The notes beneath the pieces are model-generated. The model saw only the letters and a program-made list of their open reading frames with translations. It was not told the origin of the DNA and did no database searches. A stretch of DNA of 64,000 bases from Glandiceps talaboti (lineage: Eukaryota; Hemichordata; Enteropneusta; Spengelidae), in NCBI RefSeq assembly GCF_964340395.1, contig NC_135558.1, forward strand, positions 21,881,371 to 21,945,370, written 5' to 3'. A program made the position numbers and the translations under genes. Positions 1 through 13,184 of the stretch are shown piece by piece (within the stretch, counting starts at the first letter, position 1; every line of letters starts with the position of its first letter).

Positions 1-65
1 CTTGAAGGTGTTAGCAGTGCCCATGTAAGTCACTATGTGTGTAAAATGGGAATTGATGCTACTGT

Positions 66-866
66 ATCAATCAGATTTGTAAAAAGTAGAATTGATACCA
101 ACATGTCTGTGAAAATTGTACAAATTAGAATTGTTACCATCATATCAGTCAGATTTGTACAAATTAGAATTGTTACCATCATATCAGTCAGATTTGTACA
201 AATTAGAATTGTTACCATCATATCAGTCAGATTTGTACAAATTAGAATTGTTACCATCATATCAGTCAGATTTGTACAAATTAGAATTGATACCATCATA
301 TCAGTCAGATTTGTACAAATTGGAATTGTTACCATCATATCAGTCAGATTTGTACAAATTAGAATTGATACCATCATATCAGTCAGATTTGTACAAATTG
401 GAATTGTTACCATCATATCAGTCAGATTTGTACAAATTAGAATTGTTACCATCATATCAGTCAGATTTGTACAAATTAGAATTGTTATATCATATCAGTC
501 AGATTTGTCCAAATTAGAATTGTTACCATCATATCAGTCAGATTTGTACAAATTAGAATTGATACCATCATATCAGTCAGATTTGTACAAATTAGAATTG
601 TTACCATCATATCAGTCAGATTTGTACAAATTAGAATTGTTACCATCATATCAGTCAGATTTGTACAAATTAGAATTGTTATTATAATATCATATCAGTC
701 AGATTTGTCCAAATTAGAATTGTTACCATCATATCAGTCAGATTTGTACAAATTAGAATTGTTACCATCATATCAGTCAGATTTGTACAAATTAGAATTG
801 TTACCATCATATCAGTCAGATTTGTACAAATTAGAATTGTTACCATCATATCAGTCAGATTTGAAC
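66..866. repeat. 39-bp minisatellite array
   Basis: About 20 copies of a 39-bp unit (core ATCAGTCAGATTTGTACAAA), interrupted near 485-520 and 680-715 by variants with TTATAT and TTTGTCC. 39 is divisible by 3, so both strands show long spurious ORFs with a 13-residue period. It lies in the intron upstream of the last BAR exon. Confidence 0.95.
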
Positions 867-906
867 AATCCAATTTTCATCACATGATTTCATCTCTAAC
901 CTACAG

Positions 907-1007
907 GCCAATCACTTGCGATGTCTGCAGGATTTCATTGAAGCCCAACATAACTACTATGTACAATGTGCTGATACCACTGCTGATCTGCAGAAGCAGT
1001 TAACCAG
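907..1007 (+). CDS. SH3GLB: SH3GLB exon: end of BAR domain
   Basis: The acceptor is CTACAG/GCC and the donor AG/GTATGT. It encodes 33 codons plus 2 nt (ANHLRCLQDFIE ... ADLQKQLTR), matching the terminal BAR helix before the variable linker. The exon starts only about 40 bp after the end of a 39-bp tandem array. Confidence 0.93.
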
Positions 1008-4000
1008 GTATGTCAATTAAAATATGTGTACCATAAGCAAAATATAAAATGCAATTTTCTCTTCATTCTCATTGCATTATATGTTGTACAATACTATCTA
1101 TTTAGTGCATTATAAGTTGGGGGACTATGTGCTCAATGAAGACTTGTCCTTACTTTTGACTTACTTCTAATATTGTGTGGTATTCTAAGCCTAGTGATCA
1201 AATAATATCAACATCACATTATAACTTTATAATTTGTTGTCAAATGACTGTTTACATATGGACATCAAGCCAGTGTACATATTACAGCTAGTGACAGATA
1301 AGGTCATTTAGCTATTGTGAGTGATTGAACCTTTCCATTGCAGATTTCAATTGCTTATATTTCAACAGATCAAAATTAGTAAAAAGTACCAAAAATTGTA
1401 AAGTTGTTGCTGAGCTTAACTAATACTTATAATGATGTATAATTATATACTGTACTTCTACTGACACATCAATTTGAGACTTTTTGTTGCCTAGGTAACT
1501 ATTTACATGTTCCAAGTGACTGGTGTAACAATGGTGGTGGGTAGACCTGTACATGTACTCCATATTATCACAGCTTTCTTTCTCTTCCATGGAAACTATT
1601 TTTCCTTTGAATTAATTCTCCAATATAACATTTTATTATATATAGCTTTATATGTACATGTTATGTATATGTATACAATATACAAACAGTTCTTACAATG
1701 ATTTACATGAATAAGGTAATTCCACAAGATTATAATAACTGCCACTTGTGACCTCTTACCTCACTGAATTATGGGAAGATTCAATTTGGCAGATAATGCC
1801 ATGAGCAGCAATACCTTTATTTCAAGACATTAACATATGTTTTTGCTCAAAATATTGTATAATTCAAAACAGGAAAGTACAGTGATGTCATTTGACCAAG
1901 TGATACAAACTATAAGTGGAAGAGTTAGTTTTCACATTGACAATTGGTTTTGGACTGGAAAGGATTTACAAAACATTTCAAGTTTTTTGCCCAAATTACT
2001 GACTGTAGAAAGCCTATCAACTATTCTTTCACTTTGTGTTAACTAGCTATAACTGATGCCATGTCAAAAAAAACCTAGTGATGGCATGCAGACTACTCAA
2101 CTAAGTGCAATAACTCGAGCTATGTTTTACCATAACCAGACAGACATAACAGGTGTGAAGTAATCAAGAAATAGGTTCTCTCCAGGCATGATTCACACTA
2201 GCCACAATTGATGTGAAGCAAATATATACCCTAACCTGACATGTTTAGAGCGAACCATATAGAAACAGTCTTTACCAACATACCTAGAAGAGGCTTAACC
2301 AAACATACCTAGAATTTTTGAGATGGCATATATAACCATTAACTGAAGCAAATCTTTGATTCCTTTCAGTCTGCCCACAGGAAGTGAGTCTGCTGTTCCT
2401 ACAGCCCCTCCAGCTTCTGACAAGTGATTTGGTTTCCCAAAGCCTTCATTATATCTGTATGTACAAATTTTATTCATATTGCATTTTTTCTCTTTCCCTC
2501 CCTCCCTCTCTCTCTATCTCTCTCTCTCTCTCCTGCTGTCTTGGCATTTGTTCAGTCTTCCAGGTGCAGGGAATAACTCAAATTCTGTCAACATATCTAC
2601 CCCCAGTGCCCCACCATTCCATGCCAGGCCCCCAACAGGCACGCGGAGGGCTAGAGTGCTTTATGATTATGATGCAGCTGATCTTTCGGAACTCTCCCTT
2701 CTGGCTGACGAGGTACTGCAACATTAATTTGCATGTACAGTGCCAGACCAGAACAAAAATGAGAGACTGCCCAGGCCAATTTCAAACTTGGAATGACCAT
2801 CAAACTTTCCATTCAAATTCTGCTAAAAAGAATATCTGAATGATGGCTGTTTGTACATGCATGCAGATATCTGATTTGACTAGCCTATTCTGCCTAGCAT
2901 GATTCAAATGCATGCTGCCATATATGATATACTACAATAGCTTTGCAAATTTAATGCTGCTTTAGCTTTCTTCAATTTATATCATTAGTTTGTGTTTGAT
3001 CAACCTACATATTCAGCTATCATTTTAAGTCATATCAAATTCACAATCAATTATTTTCCTATTTATTTGGATATATTTCTATATTTTCTGTTTGTAATGT
3101 TTTAGTAAAATATTTTGCCATCTAAAATCTTTCAGTATAATCGTAATTCTTTTCACATTTCAAATTTATTTCAATCAATGTTTGCAGAGATAAATTCACA
3201 TGATGATTAAAAACTAGAACCAAATAACTAATTCGTCTACATGTTTGCATCTAGTAATATACAATGTATTATTCACACAATCCGTAACGTTCCAGAGATC
3301 TCATTGTTCTGGTGTGGGCTGTAGCTGCTTCAATCTTATCAAGTTTGGCTGCCATCTTGTATTTCAAGGTCAAAGGTCATGAACACTTTATGCGATATAA
3401 AGATTGAATCAGTAATGTTAACTTGCTTATTTGAAGTGAGATAAAAAGATAGACTGTATGCAAAGATTATTAAATAAACTCAATAGGACCACTAAATACA
3501 AAAACAATAGCGTGTGCCTCTGACATAGGTTCATGTACATGTGTCACTCTCATCAGCACATCTTCATCAGTGAAAGTAGTTGCAAATCAAATATCAGATC
3601 TTTTGACTCGGGCAATATAAGCAGGATCTGTTCAAAACATATTTTCACAATTCTACCATTGTCCTGATGATATTTTTTTTTACATTTCCCTGGAGCGTCT
3701 CACAAATTAAAATGAAGTGAAAGGTACATGTGAAAGCTGCACTAGCTGCAACTGGAATGTTAGATGAAATGATGTACTCACCAGTATGTCCTCTAATGAT
3801 AGCCAAATTTGTTGTTGTGAGTCAAAATGATAAAAACTGGCATTTCTTGTGAGTCACCACATAGAAAGAGATAGGGAAACACCAAATTTTGGTGCGTCAC
3901 TAGAAAATGTGTGTGTCAGTGGCGCGTCAAATTGGCTTAAAGGGCACACTGGTACTCATAATACGGTACACCCTCAACAGTGTAGAATCACCAATGAGTA

Positions 4001-7000
4001 ATATATTTGTGTATCTGATACACATACTTATTGTACACTAATTCCAATCATTGATGTTTGTGTTCACACCCTAAAATCAATGCCCCCAACTTGATCTTGA
4101 TTTCAACCTGTCCCTGTACTACATAATTGACAATGTCTAATTATTGGTATTTTAATAATTTTCAGAAAATGTATTGTTGCATTGTCAGATCAAAAACATA
4201 GTAGTCCAGTTACAGCTAGTATGACAGTAACCATTAAATCATTTGACCAATGGAAGTCTTCATTTATACATTAACAATATAGTTACAGCTAGTATGACAG
4301 TAACCATTAAATCATTTGACCAATGGAAGTCTTCATTTATACATTAACAATATAGTTACAGCTAGTGTGACAGTAACCATTAAATCATTTGACCAATGGA
4401 ATTCTTCATTTATACATTAACAATATAGTTACAGCTAGTGTGACAGTAACCATTAAATCATTTGACCAATGGAAGTCTTCATTTATACATTAACAATATA
4501 GTTACAGCTAGTATGACAGTAACCATTAAATCATTTGACCAATGGAAGTCTTCATTTATACATTAACAATATAGTTACAGCTAGTATGACAGTAACCATT
4601 AAATCATTTCACCAATGGAAGTCTTCATTTATACATTAACAATATAGTTACAGCTAGTGTGACAGTAACCATTAAATCATTTGACCAATGGAATTCTTCA
4701 TTTATACATTAACAATATAGTTACAGCTGGTGTGACAGTAACCATTAAATCATTTGACCAATGGAAGTCTTCATTTATACATTAACAATATAGTTAGAGC
4801 TAGTATGACAGTAACCATTAAATCATTTCACCAATGGAAGTCTTCATTTATACATTAACAATATAGTTAGAGCTAGTATGACAGTAACCATTAAATCATT
4901 TCACCAATGGAAGTCTTCATTTATACATTAACAATATAGTTACAGCTAGTGTGACAGTAACCATTAAATCATTTCACCAATGGAAGTCTTCATTTATACA
5001 TTAACAATATAGTTACAGCTAGTGTGACAGTAACCATTAAATCATTTGACCAATGGAATTCTTCATTTATACATTAACAATATAGTTACAGCTAGTGTGA
5101 CAGTAACCATTAAATCATTTGACCAATGGAAGTCTTCATTTATACATTAACAATATAGTTACAGCTAGTGTGACAGTAACCATTAAATCATTTGACCAAT
5201 GGAATTCTTCATTTATACATTAACAATATAGTTACAGCTAGTGTGACAGTAACCATTAAATCATTTGACCAATGGAAGTCTTCATTTATACATTAACAAT
5301 ATAGTTAGAGCTAGTATGACAGTAACCATTAAATCATTTCACCAATGGAAGTCTTCATTTATACATTAACAATATAGTTAGAGCTAGTATGACAGTAACC
5401 ATTAAATCATTTCACCAATGGAAGTCTTCATTTATACATTAACAATATAGTTACAGCTAGTGTGACAGTAACCATTAAATCATTTCACCAATGGAAGTCT
5501 TCATTTATACATTAACAATATAGTTACAGCTAGTATGACAATAACCATTAAATCATTTGACCAATGGAAGTCTTCATTTATACATTAACAATATAGTGAC
5601 ACATATAACACTCATATCAATACTGGCACTGGTTCCAACTTGTTTTGATCAATTACATGTACCGACACTACATGTATTTATGTCTTGTCATCAAATTGGT
5701 TTCATTACTGTATGGTTACCTCAAACAGGCAAAGTCAATGTGGTGGATGTGATATCATTGTGGCAAAATTCATCAAGTTTTATAGTTTTATTCACCACCA
5801 TTTCAAAATAATGAAGCAAACACCATGTCAACAGCAATATGTATTTGATATAGTTGCCTGAGTGGCATTGTATTGACCTTTGACCTTTGAAATAATTATG
5901 GGGAAATCTATGATGGCAGCCCAGCTGTGATGTCATTTCATGTGATGTTTTCAATTATTACAAACCACTCATTTAAAACACTGTTACATATACCATTACT
6001 GTCAATTACTATATACTACATATATCATTACTGTCAATTACTATATACTACATATATCATTGCTGTCAATTACTATATACTACATATATCATTGCTGTCA
6101 ATTACTATATACTACATATATCATTACTGTCAATTACTATATACTACATATATCATTGCTGTCAATTACTACATACTACATATATCATTGCTGTCAATTA
6201 CTACATACTACATATATCATTACTGTCAATTACTACATACATCATTGCTGTCAATTACTATTTACTACATATACCATAGCTGTCAATTACTATATACTAC
6301 ATATACCATTACTGTCAATTACTATATACTACATATATCATTGCTGTCAATTACTATATACTACATATATCATTGCTGCCAATTACTACATACTACATAT
6401 AGAATTGCTGTCAATTACTATATACTACATATATCATTACTGTCAATTACTATATACTACATATATCATTGCTGTCAATTACTACATACTACATATATCA
6501 TTGCTGTCAATTACTACATACCACAAATATCATTGCTGTCAATTACTACATACTACATATATCATTGCTGTCAATTACTATATACTACATATATCATTGC
6601 TGTCAATTACTACATACTACATATATCATTGCTGTCAATTACTACATACTACATATATCATTGCTGTCAATTACTACATACTACATATATCATTGCTGTC
6701 AATTACTACATACTACATATATCATTGCTGTCAATTACTACATACTACATATATCATTGCTGTCAATTACTACATACTACATATATCATTGCTTCAATTA
6801 CTATATACTACATATATCATTACTGTCAATTACTATATACTACATATATCAGTGCTGTCAATTACTACATACTACATATATCATTACTGTCAATTACTAT
6901 ATACTACATATATCATTACTGTCAATTACTATATACTACATATATCAGTGCTGTCAATTACTACATACTACATATATCATTGCTGTCAATTACTATATAC

Positions 7001-10000
7001 TACATATATCAGTGCTGTCAATTACTACATACTACATATATCATTGCTTCAATTACTATATACTACATATATCATTACTGTCAATTACTATATACTACAT
7101 ATATCAGTGCTGTCAATTACTACATACTACATATATCATTGCTGTCAATTACTATATACTACATATATCAGTGCTGTCAATTACTACATACTACATATAT
7201 CATTACTGTCAATTACTACATACTACATATATCAGTGCTGTCAATTACTACATACTACATATATCATTGCTGTCAATCACTACATACTACATATATCATT
7301 ACTGTCAATTACTACATACTACATATACCATTGCTGTCAATTACTACATACTACATATACCATTGCTGTCAATTACTATATACTACATATATCAGTGCTG
7401 TCAATTACTACATACTACATATATCATTGCTGTCAATTACTACATACTACATATATCATTGCTGTCAATTACTATATACTACATATATCATTGCTGTCAA
7501 TTACTACATACTACATATACCATTGCTGTCAATTACTACATACTACATATATCATTGCTATCAATTACTACATACTACATATATCATTACTGTCAATTAC
7601 TACATACTACATATATCATTACTGTCAATTGCTATATACTACATATATCATTGCTGTCAATTACTACATACTACATATATCATTGCTGTCAATTACTACA
7701 TACTACATATATCATTACTGTCAATTACTATATACTACATATATCATTGCTGTCAATTACTACATACCACAAATATCATTGCTGTCAATTACTACATACT
7801 ACATATATCATTGCTGTCAATTACTATATACTACATATATCATTGCTGTCAATTACTACATACTACATATATCATTGCTGTCAATTACTACATACTACAT
7901 ATATCATTGCTGTCAATTACTACATACTACATATATCATTGCTGTCAATTACTACATACTACATATATCATTGCTTCAATTACTATATACTACATATATC
8001 ATTACTGTCAATTACTATATACTACATATATCAGTGCTGTCAATTACTACATACTACATATATCATTACTGTCAATTACTATATACTACATATATCATTA
8101 CTGTCAATTACTATATACTACATATATCAGTGCTGTCAATTACTACATACTACATATATCATTGCTGTCAATTACTATATACTACATATATCAGTGCTGT
8201 CAATTACTACATACTACATATATCATTGCTGTCAATTACTATATACTACATATACCATTGCTGTCAATTACTACATACTACATATATCATTGCTTCAATT
8301 ACTATATACTACATATATCATTACTGTCAATTACTATATACTACATATATCAGTGCTGTCAATTACTACATACTACATATATCATTGCTGTCAATTACTA
8401 TATACTACATATATCAGTGCTGTCAATTACTACATACTACATATATCATTACTGTCAATTACTACATACTACATATATCAGTGCTGTCAATTACTACATA
8501 CTACATATATCATTGCTGTCAATCACTACATACTACATATATCATTACTGTCAATTACTACATACTACATATATCATTGCTGTCAATTACTACATACTAC
8601 ATATACCATTGCTGTCAATTACTATATACTACATATATCAGTGCTGTCAATTACTACATACTACATATATCATTGCTGTCAATTACTACATACTACATAT
8701 ATCATTGCTGTCAATTACTATATACTACATATATCATTGCTGTCAATTACTACATACTACATATACCATTGCTGTCAATTACTACATACTACATATATCA
8801 TTGCTATCAATTACTACATACTACATATATCATTACTGTCAATTACTACATACTACATATATCATTACTGTCAATTGCTATATACTACATATATCATTGC
8901 TATCAATTACTACATACTACATATATCATTGCTGTCAATTACTATATACTACATATACCATTGCTGTCAATTACTACATACTACATATATCATTGCTGTC
9001 AATTACTACATACTACATATATAATTGCTGTAAATTACTATATACTACATATACCATTGCTGTCAATTACTACATACTACATATATCATTACTGTCAATT
9101 ACTATATACTACATATATAATTGCTGTCAATTACTATATACTACATATACCATTGCTGTCAATTACTACATACTACATATATCATTACTGTCAATTACTA
9201 CATACTACATATATCATTGCTGTCAATTACTACATACTACATATATCATTGCTTCAATTACTACATACTACATATATCATTGCTGTCAATTACTACATAC
9301 TACATATATCATTGCTGTCAATTACTATATACTACATATGCCATTGCTGTCAATTACTATATACTACATATATCATTGCTGGCAATTACTACATACTACA
9401 TATATCATTGCTTCAATTACTACATACTACATATATCATTGCTTCAATTACTACATACTACATATATCATTGCTGTCAATTACTATATACTACATATATC
9501 ATTGCTGTCAATTACTACATACTACATATATCATTACTGTCAATTACTACATACTACATATATCATTGCTGTCAATTACTACATACTACATATATCATTA
9601 CTGTCAATTACTATATACTACATATATCAGTGCTGTCAATTACTATATACTATATATATCATTACTGTCAATTACTATATACCACATATACCATTGCTGT
9701 CAATTACTATATACTATATCATTGTACAACTGGACTTGAGTGCAGTTGTGCTATAGGTATAGTAAAGTGTGTTTGTGTGTGCATGCGTGCGTGGATGCTT
9801 GTGAGTAAAGAGACAGCCTTACATACAATTTAGGATCTATTTTGGTTATAACCCTGGTACCTTTTACCTACTTACATGTATCACCTTTAATAAACCCTGC
9901 TGCTGCAATTCAAAATAAAGCTTGCTGTGGCACTTGCACTTTTTGAATTAACAAGTATATAATAATGAAATCTCATACCATAATACCTTGCATTTCTTCA

Positions 10001-11124
10001 ATTAATGGAAAGAATTCAAACATTTGTAACTACCCTCTTAATAATATTTAAATTACAGCTGTCATTATTTTGAATAGTTACTGTAACATTAGTTTGTTTA
10101 TTGTAATCAAAACTACAGATGGTAGCATACTTTTGACAGTAATTTGTGTTGCACTTTGATTCCAGAAGACATAATACATTTAACACTGATTTAAAGTATA
10201 TAAGTTAAAAGTAGCTAAGATGGGTTGGGGGGGGGGTGGGGGGTGGGGGGTGGGGGGGGGGGATGTGATAGGATCAATATGATGCTGCTTTGACCAGTAG
10301 TCTTGCCTGATCTGTTTGATAGTTGGTGTGGATATTTCTGGAGCTGACAGAGAGGTCTACACATAAAAATGATAAAGTCTTAATCCTTAAGGTATAATAC
10401 ATTGTGGTGTTTAGCTTATTGAACTATAGCCTGTTTTCTGTCTGGTTACCAAGGTTACCAGTGTTTACTCAAAGGATGTATTCAGTATAATATATACAGA
10501 GTTTGAATGGGTCATAAGAAATAGTTAATTGTTACCTTGTATTAGGATGTTTTGAGTTAGTTGGTCACCTAAATATCTCCCTTTAACATGTTCTGTTCTG
10601 TTGACTCACATTGTATGTATTCTGTATTAGAGTCAAAGATTGCATCAAACCATAGCTCACAGTTCTTTTGATCCAAAGTTTGTGTCTCAAACACCCACAT
10701 ACTAGGCATTTATGAAAAGGAATATAGTTGTCAATGCAAAACAAGTAAGGTTTGTCAATAATTATAGCCTTAGGAATTTGTCTGTTTCTGATTAATTCTT
10801 ACTTTCAGTAATTGTTAATTTAAAAGTCTTGGCAGTAGAATGTGATAAAATGATCTAGGTCATTCAATAAATAAACTTCATTTGAGATACCTTAGAACAA
10901 TAATTCTATGTTGTGGTGAAAATGGAAAAACTTAATTGTGGGAGTAATTTCATTGCTAACAATTGTGCACAACAACTTTTGTAATATTTAAAGTTTTTTT
11001 CTGTTTTGTTTTCCAGATTATTACAGTTTACAGTCTTCCTGGGATGGATTCTGATTGGATGATGGGGGAACGTGGCAATCAAAAGGGAAAAGTACCAGTT
11101 ACATATATAGAATTGTTAGACTAG
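907..11124 (+). CDS. SH3GLB: Endophilin-B (SH3GLB-type) gene, 3' part
   Basis: Spliced gene, exons 907-1007, (2370-2423), 2556-2712 and 11017-11124; the 5' exons lie left of the window. The family consists of cytosolic N-BAR plus SH3 proteins that bind and curve membranes in mitochondrial, autophagic and endosomal trafficking. The first exon reads NHLRCLQDFIEAQ...YYVQC, the last helix of the BAR domain. The 2556 exon ends in TRRARVLYDYDAADLSEL, the start of an SH3 domain with its ALYDY-type motif. The last exon gives ITVYSLPGMDSDWMMGERG and ends VPVTYIELLD-stop, the C-terminus typical of endophilin B. Splice phases agree throughout. Nothing separates the vertebrate B1 and B2 paralogues; a pre-duplication orthologue is likely. 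The symbol denotes the family. Confidence 0.93.
1008..2369. other. SH3GLB intron, no feature seen
   Basis: Intronic AT-rich sequence. Short ORFs at 1507-1701 and 1837-2046 have no recognisable motif or supporting splice sites. I see no repeat or RNA gene. Confidence 0.6.
2370..2423 (+). CDS. SH3GLB: SH3GLB candidate linker cassette exon
   Basis: The 54-bp stretch follows a good polypyrimidine acceptor (TTCCTTTCAG/T) and ends at a weak donor (CAA/GTGATT). It is phase 2 on both sides and reads LPTGSESAVPTAPPAS, a Pro/Ser/Ala-rich linker like the one between BAR and SH3 in this family. Skipping it keeps the frame, so it could be alternatively spliced. The weak donor makes it uncertain. Confidence 0.5.
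2556..2712 (+). CDS. SH3GLB: SH3GLB exon: linker and first half of SH3
   Basis: The acceptor TTTGTTCAG/T is chosen because its phase fits either upstream exon; a second AG (TTCCAG) 8 nt further breaks the frame. The exon reads an Asn/Ser/Pro linker and then RARVLYDYDAADLSELSLLADE, with donor GAG/GTACTG. Confidence 0.9.
2713..4207. other. SH3GLB intron, mostly unique sequence
   Basis: AT-rich intron. It contains a phrase typical of dispersed repeats around 3340-3400 (GCTGCCATCTTG, AAGGTCAAAGGTCATG). Otherwise I see nothing. Confidence 0.5.
4208..5598. repeat. 73-bp minisatellite array with higher-order blocks
   Basis: About 19 units of 73 bp (starting GTTACAGCTAGT). Diagnostic differences are ACAGC/AGAGC, GTATG/GTGTG, TTGACC/TTCACC and GAAGTC/GAATTC. 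The ordered pattern of variants from about 4647 recurs from about 5158, a 7-unit (511-bp) block duplication. Confidence 0.95.
5988..9719. repeat. 32-bp minisatellite array (3.7 kb)
   Basis: About 117 copies of an AT-rich 32-bp unit (core CTGTCAATTACTACATACTA). No + strand frame of the unit has a stop and 32 is not a multiple of 3, so three overlapping ORFs of 850-1270 aa result, each with a 32-residue period. A few 31-bp units (GCTTCAATT lacking one G) move the frame. These are not credible proteins. Marker variants recur 1246 bp apart, showing a higher-order duplication. Confidence 0.97.
9725..9795 (+). repeat. Fragment of CA/GT-core interspersed repeat
   Basis: The phrase 'cagttgtgctataggtatagtaaagtg' followed by GT-rich DNA matches the longer copy at 13185. 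It immediately follows the 32-bp array. Confidence 0.6.
9796..11016. other. SH3GLB intron with G-rich tract
   Basis: Unremarkable intron except for a G-run cluster at 10221-10262. Confidence 0.5.
10221..10262 (+). other. G-run cluster, potential G-quadruplex
   Basis: Five long G runs separated by single T residues on the coding strand of SH3GLB, compatible with a G-quadruplex in DNA or pre-mRNA. Run lengths may be imprecise in the assembly. Confidence 0.6.
11017..11124 (+). CDS. SH3GLB: SH3GLB last exon: end of SH3 and stop
   Basis: The acceptor is GTTTTCCAG/ATT. It encodes ITVYSLPGMDSDW..., with the SH3 peptide-groove Trp and the PxxY-like VPVTYIELL, then stop TAG at 11122. The preceding intron is 8.3 kb and full of tandem repeats. 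Confidence 0.95.
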   Translation: MITVYSLPGMDSDWMMGERGNQKGKVPVTYIELLD

Positions 11125-13180
11125 AATCTTAAATCACTTGCTGTTTAGACACAGAAAACATTCTTCATCACAACACTGCCTTTCAGAGAATATCAATCTT
11201 GTCATAGCGCCCTCTACAGGTATATGCAGGAAAGTATTATAAAAACTGATCCACGTGAACATTGGCAGTTTACTATAGATTCAACAGTAAACTTGCACAG
11301 ATTTACTTATTGTTGGCTCTGTATTATGTTGCTTTTCATGCTGCTTCTCTGATAATTTTGTCAATTTTCTATGTTCAGATGTCATGACAAGTTGTAGTGT
11401 TACCCAAATCAAATCTGTGTGGTGTTCTTTTACTACAAAACTTTCATGTATTCTATTTCCCAGTGGGTGTAGCCAAGCACAGTCACTGATATATATCTTG
11501 CTTTCACTTTACGCATGCCATCAGAATGTACAAGGATCTAATGAGTCAATCAAGGTGTACAAACAATTTTAAAGTATCTGATGCATTAAAGACAAATGGA
11601 AAGACAAGGTCAGAGGTTAAGGGTCATCCTGGGTCAAAAAGTCAGGACTGTTTTGATCATTTGTATTCATGATGACAGTGAGATGCCAAAGACCATCTTG
11701 TGTTCGCCTATTTATTTTACAATCATATCCACATGATCAGAGAGTCTTTGACAAAGCTCCTTGGTGCAGTGCCAATAATAGCCAACCTACAGGAAAGTTG
11801 CCCAAATGATGCCAATAATAGCTACCCCTATAGGAAAGTTGCCCATGTGAACTTTGTACTCCAGGTTCTTACCTTAGTACATTACAATGTACTTGTAGTC
11901 TACATCAACCTCTAACAAATCTATGGTTTAGATTGCTATTTATGGAAATAGTATTATACAACTTAAACAATGTATGTCTTTCTGTATGTCATAAAGGTTA
12001 GCTTTTACCTAAAGTCACTGCTAGCTGATCTATCCCTAACCCTCACCTTCTTTTGTTGTTTATGATGTCATTGTATCCATAGCAACAAGACAAATCTAGC
12101 ACTCTATATTAAAATGTGAATTTGTGTAATATAGTGAATTTGAGGTAAGGTGCTATTCAAATTAAGTGAGTTCTGTTAAGTAGCAAAGGTTAGAAGTTTC
12201 ACTTTTATTGAAAAAAATGAAAAAACTTTTGAAGATATTCTATATATTGTGTGTAAATATCTATATTTGGGATTTAAAAAAAAAGATTGCTCATGTTCTC
12301 CCATCAATCTACTTATTGCATGAATTGATAATTACAATGATGTCATCATTTTGTGGGTAATTTGTCATCACACTTTGTGTTGATCTTTATTGCATTAAAA
12401 ATGCTAAGATTTTAAAAAGTCATTGTAGTCAGACGATAATTAAGAATTTATTAAAACATATGAGATACAAGTCAATGTTCTTTTCATTCTTGTACAAGAC
12501 AAGGTGTTGGTGATTTTACTTCAAAGTTGAGGTTATGAAACAAAACTTTTTTTCTTCAATCATATCGTATTTGATGTATGTAAAAGAAATAGTCATTTCG
12601 CTATTCTAGCATGAAATACAAATTTAAAAAAAAAATCATTCAGTTTTTTGTGCAATTACATCAAAATAAGTTGGTCCTGATATTCAAAAAAAGACAAATA
12701 TTGAAATGAAGTCTTGTACATTTAGATTTTTTTAGGACGGGTATATGTGCAAATACTGACACTACTTTGTGTGACCTATGACCTAGAGGTCATCAAAAGG
12801 TTGTAGGTCACCAAACTGCTAAAAGTAAATGAACTAGCTAGTCCAATACTGTATATTCAATTACAAGTAACTTTTGTCAAATTCTTAGACTTTAGTCATT
12901 TACTATTGTATAATCGATTGACAAAATGGCCATCCGTGTACTTGCTCACAATAGAAGTGTTTATAAAAGGAAGGAAATCAGCAATGTTATATCTAGTTAT
13001 TTATGTTTTACCATGACCAGTTACTAATGAATCTCTCCTTCCATTCCTGTACTAATGAGATGACATATACAAGTTATCTGATTATGTTGGCAAAAATAGA
13101 GATCCTGGAGTGAAACAAAATGTTTCATTTCCATGGTAACAAGTAAAGATGTGATATCTTTCTGTTTCTAGTACAACTGA
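11125..13180 (+). other. SH3GLB 3' UTR and intergenic DNA
   Basis: AT-rich DNA after the stop codon. No ORF with recognisable content. No poly(A) signal stands out close to the stop, so the 3' UTR end is not assigned. Confidence 0.5.
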
Positions 13181-13184
13181 ACTG

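Noticed and set aside
2384-2839. 151-aa plus-strand ORF overlapping the SH3 exon
   Set aside because: Different frame from the SH3GLB exon, runs through a CT tract and intron, no homology recognised.
5927-9833. Three overlapping ORFs of 850-1270 aa
   Set aside because: They are translations of a 32-bp tandem repeat in all three frames; composition (Ile, Tyr, His, Cys, Leu) and period are dictated by the DNA unit. No start context, splice sites or domain.
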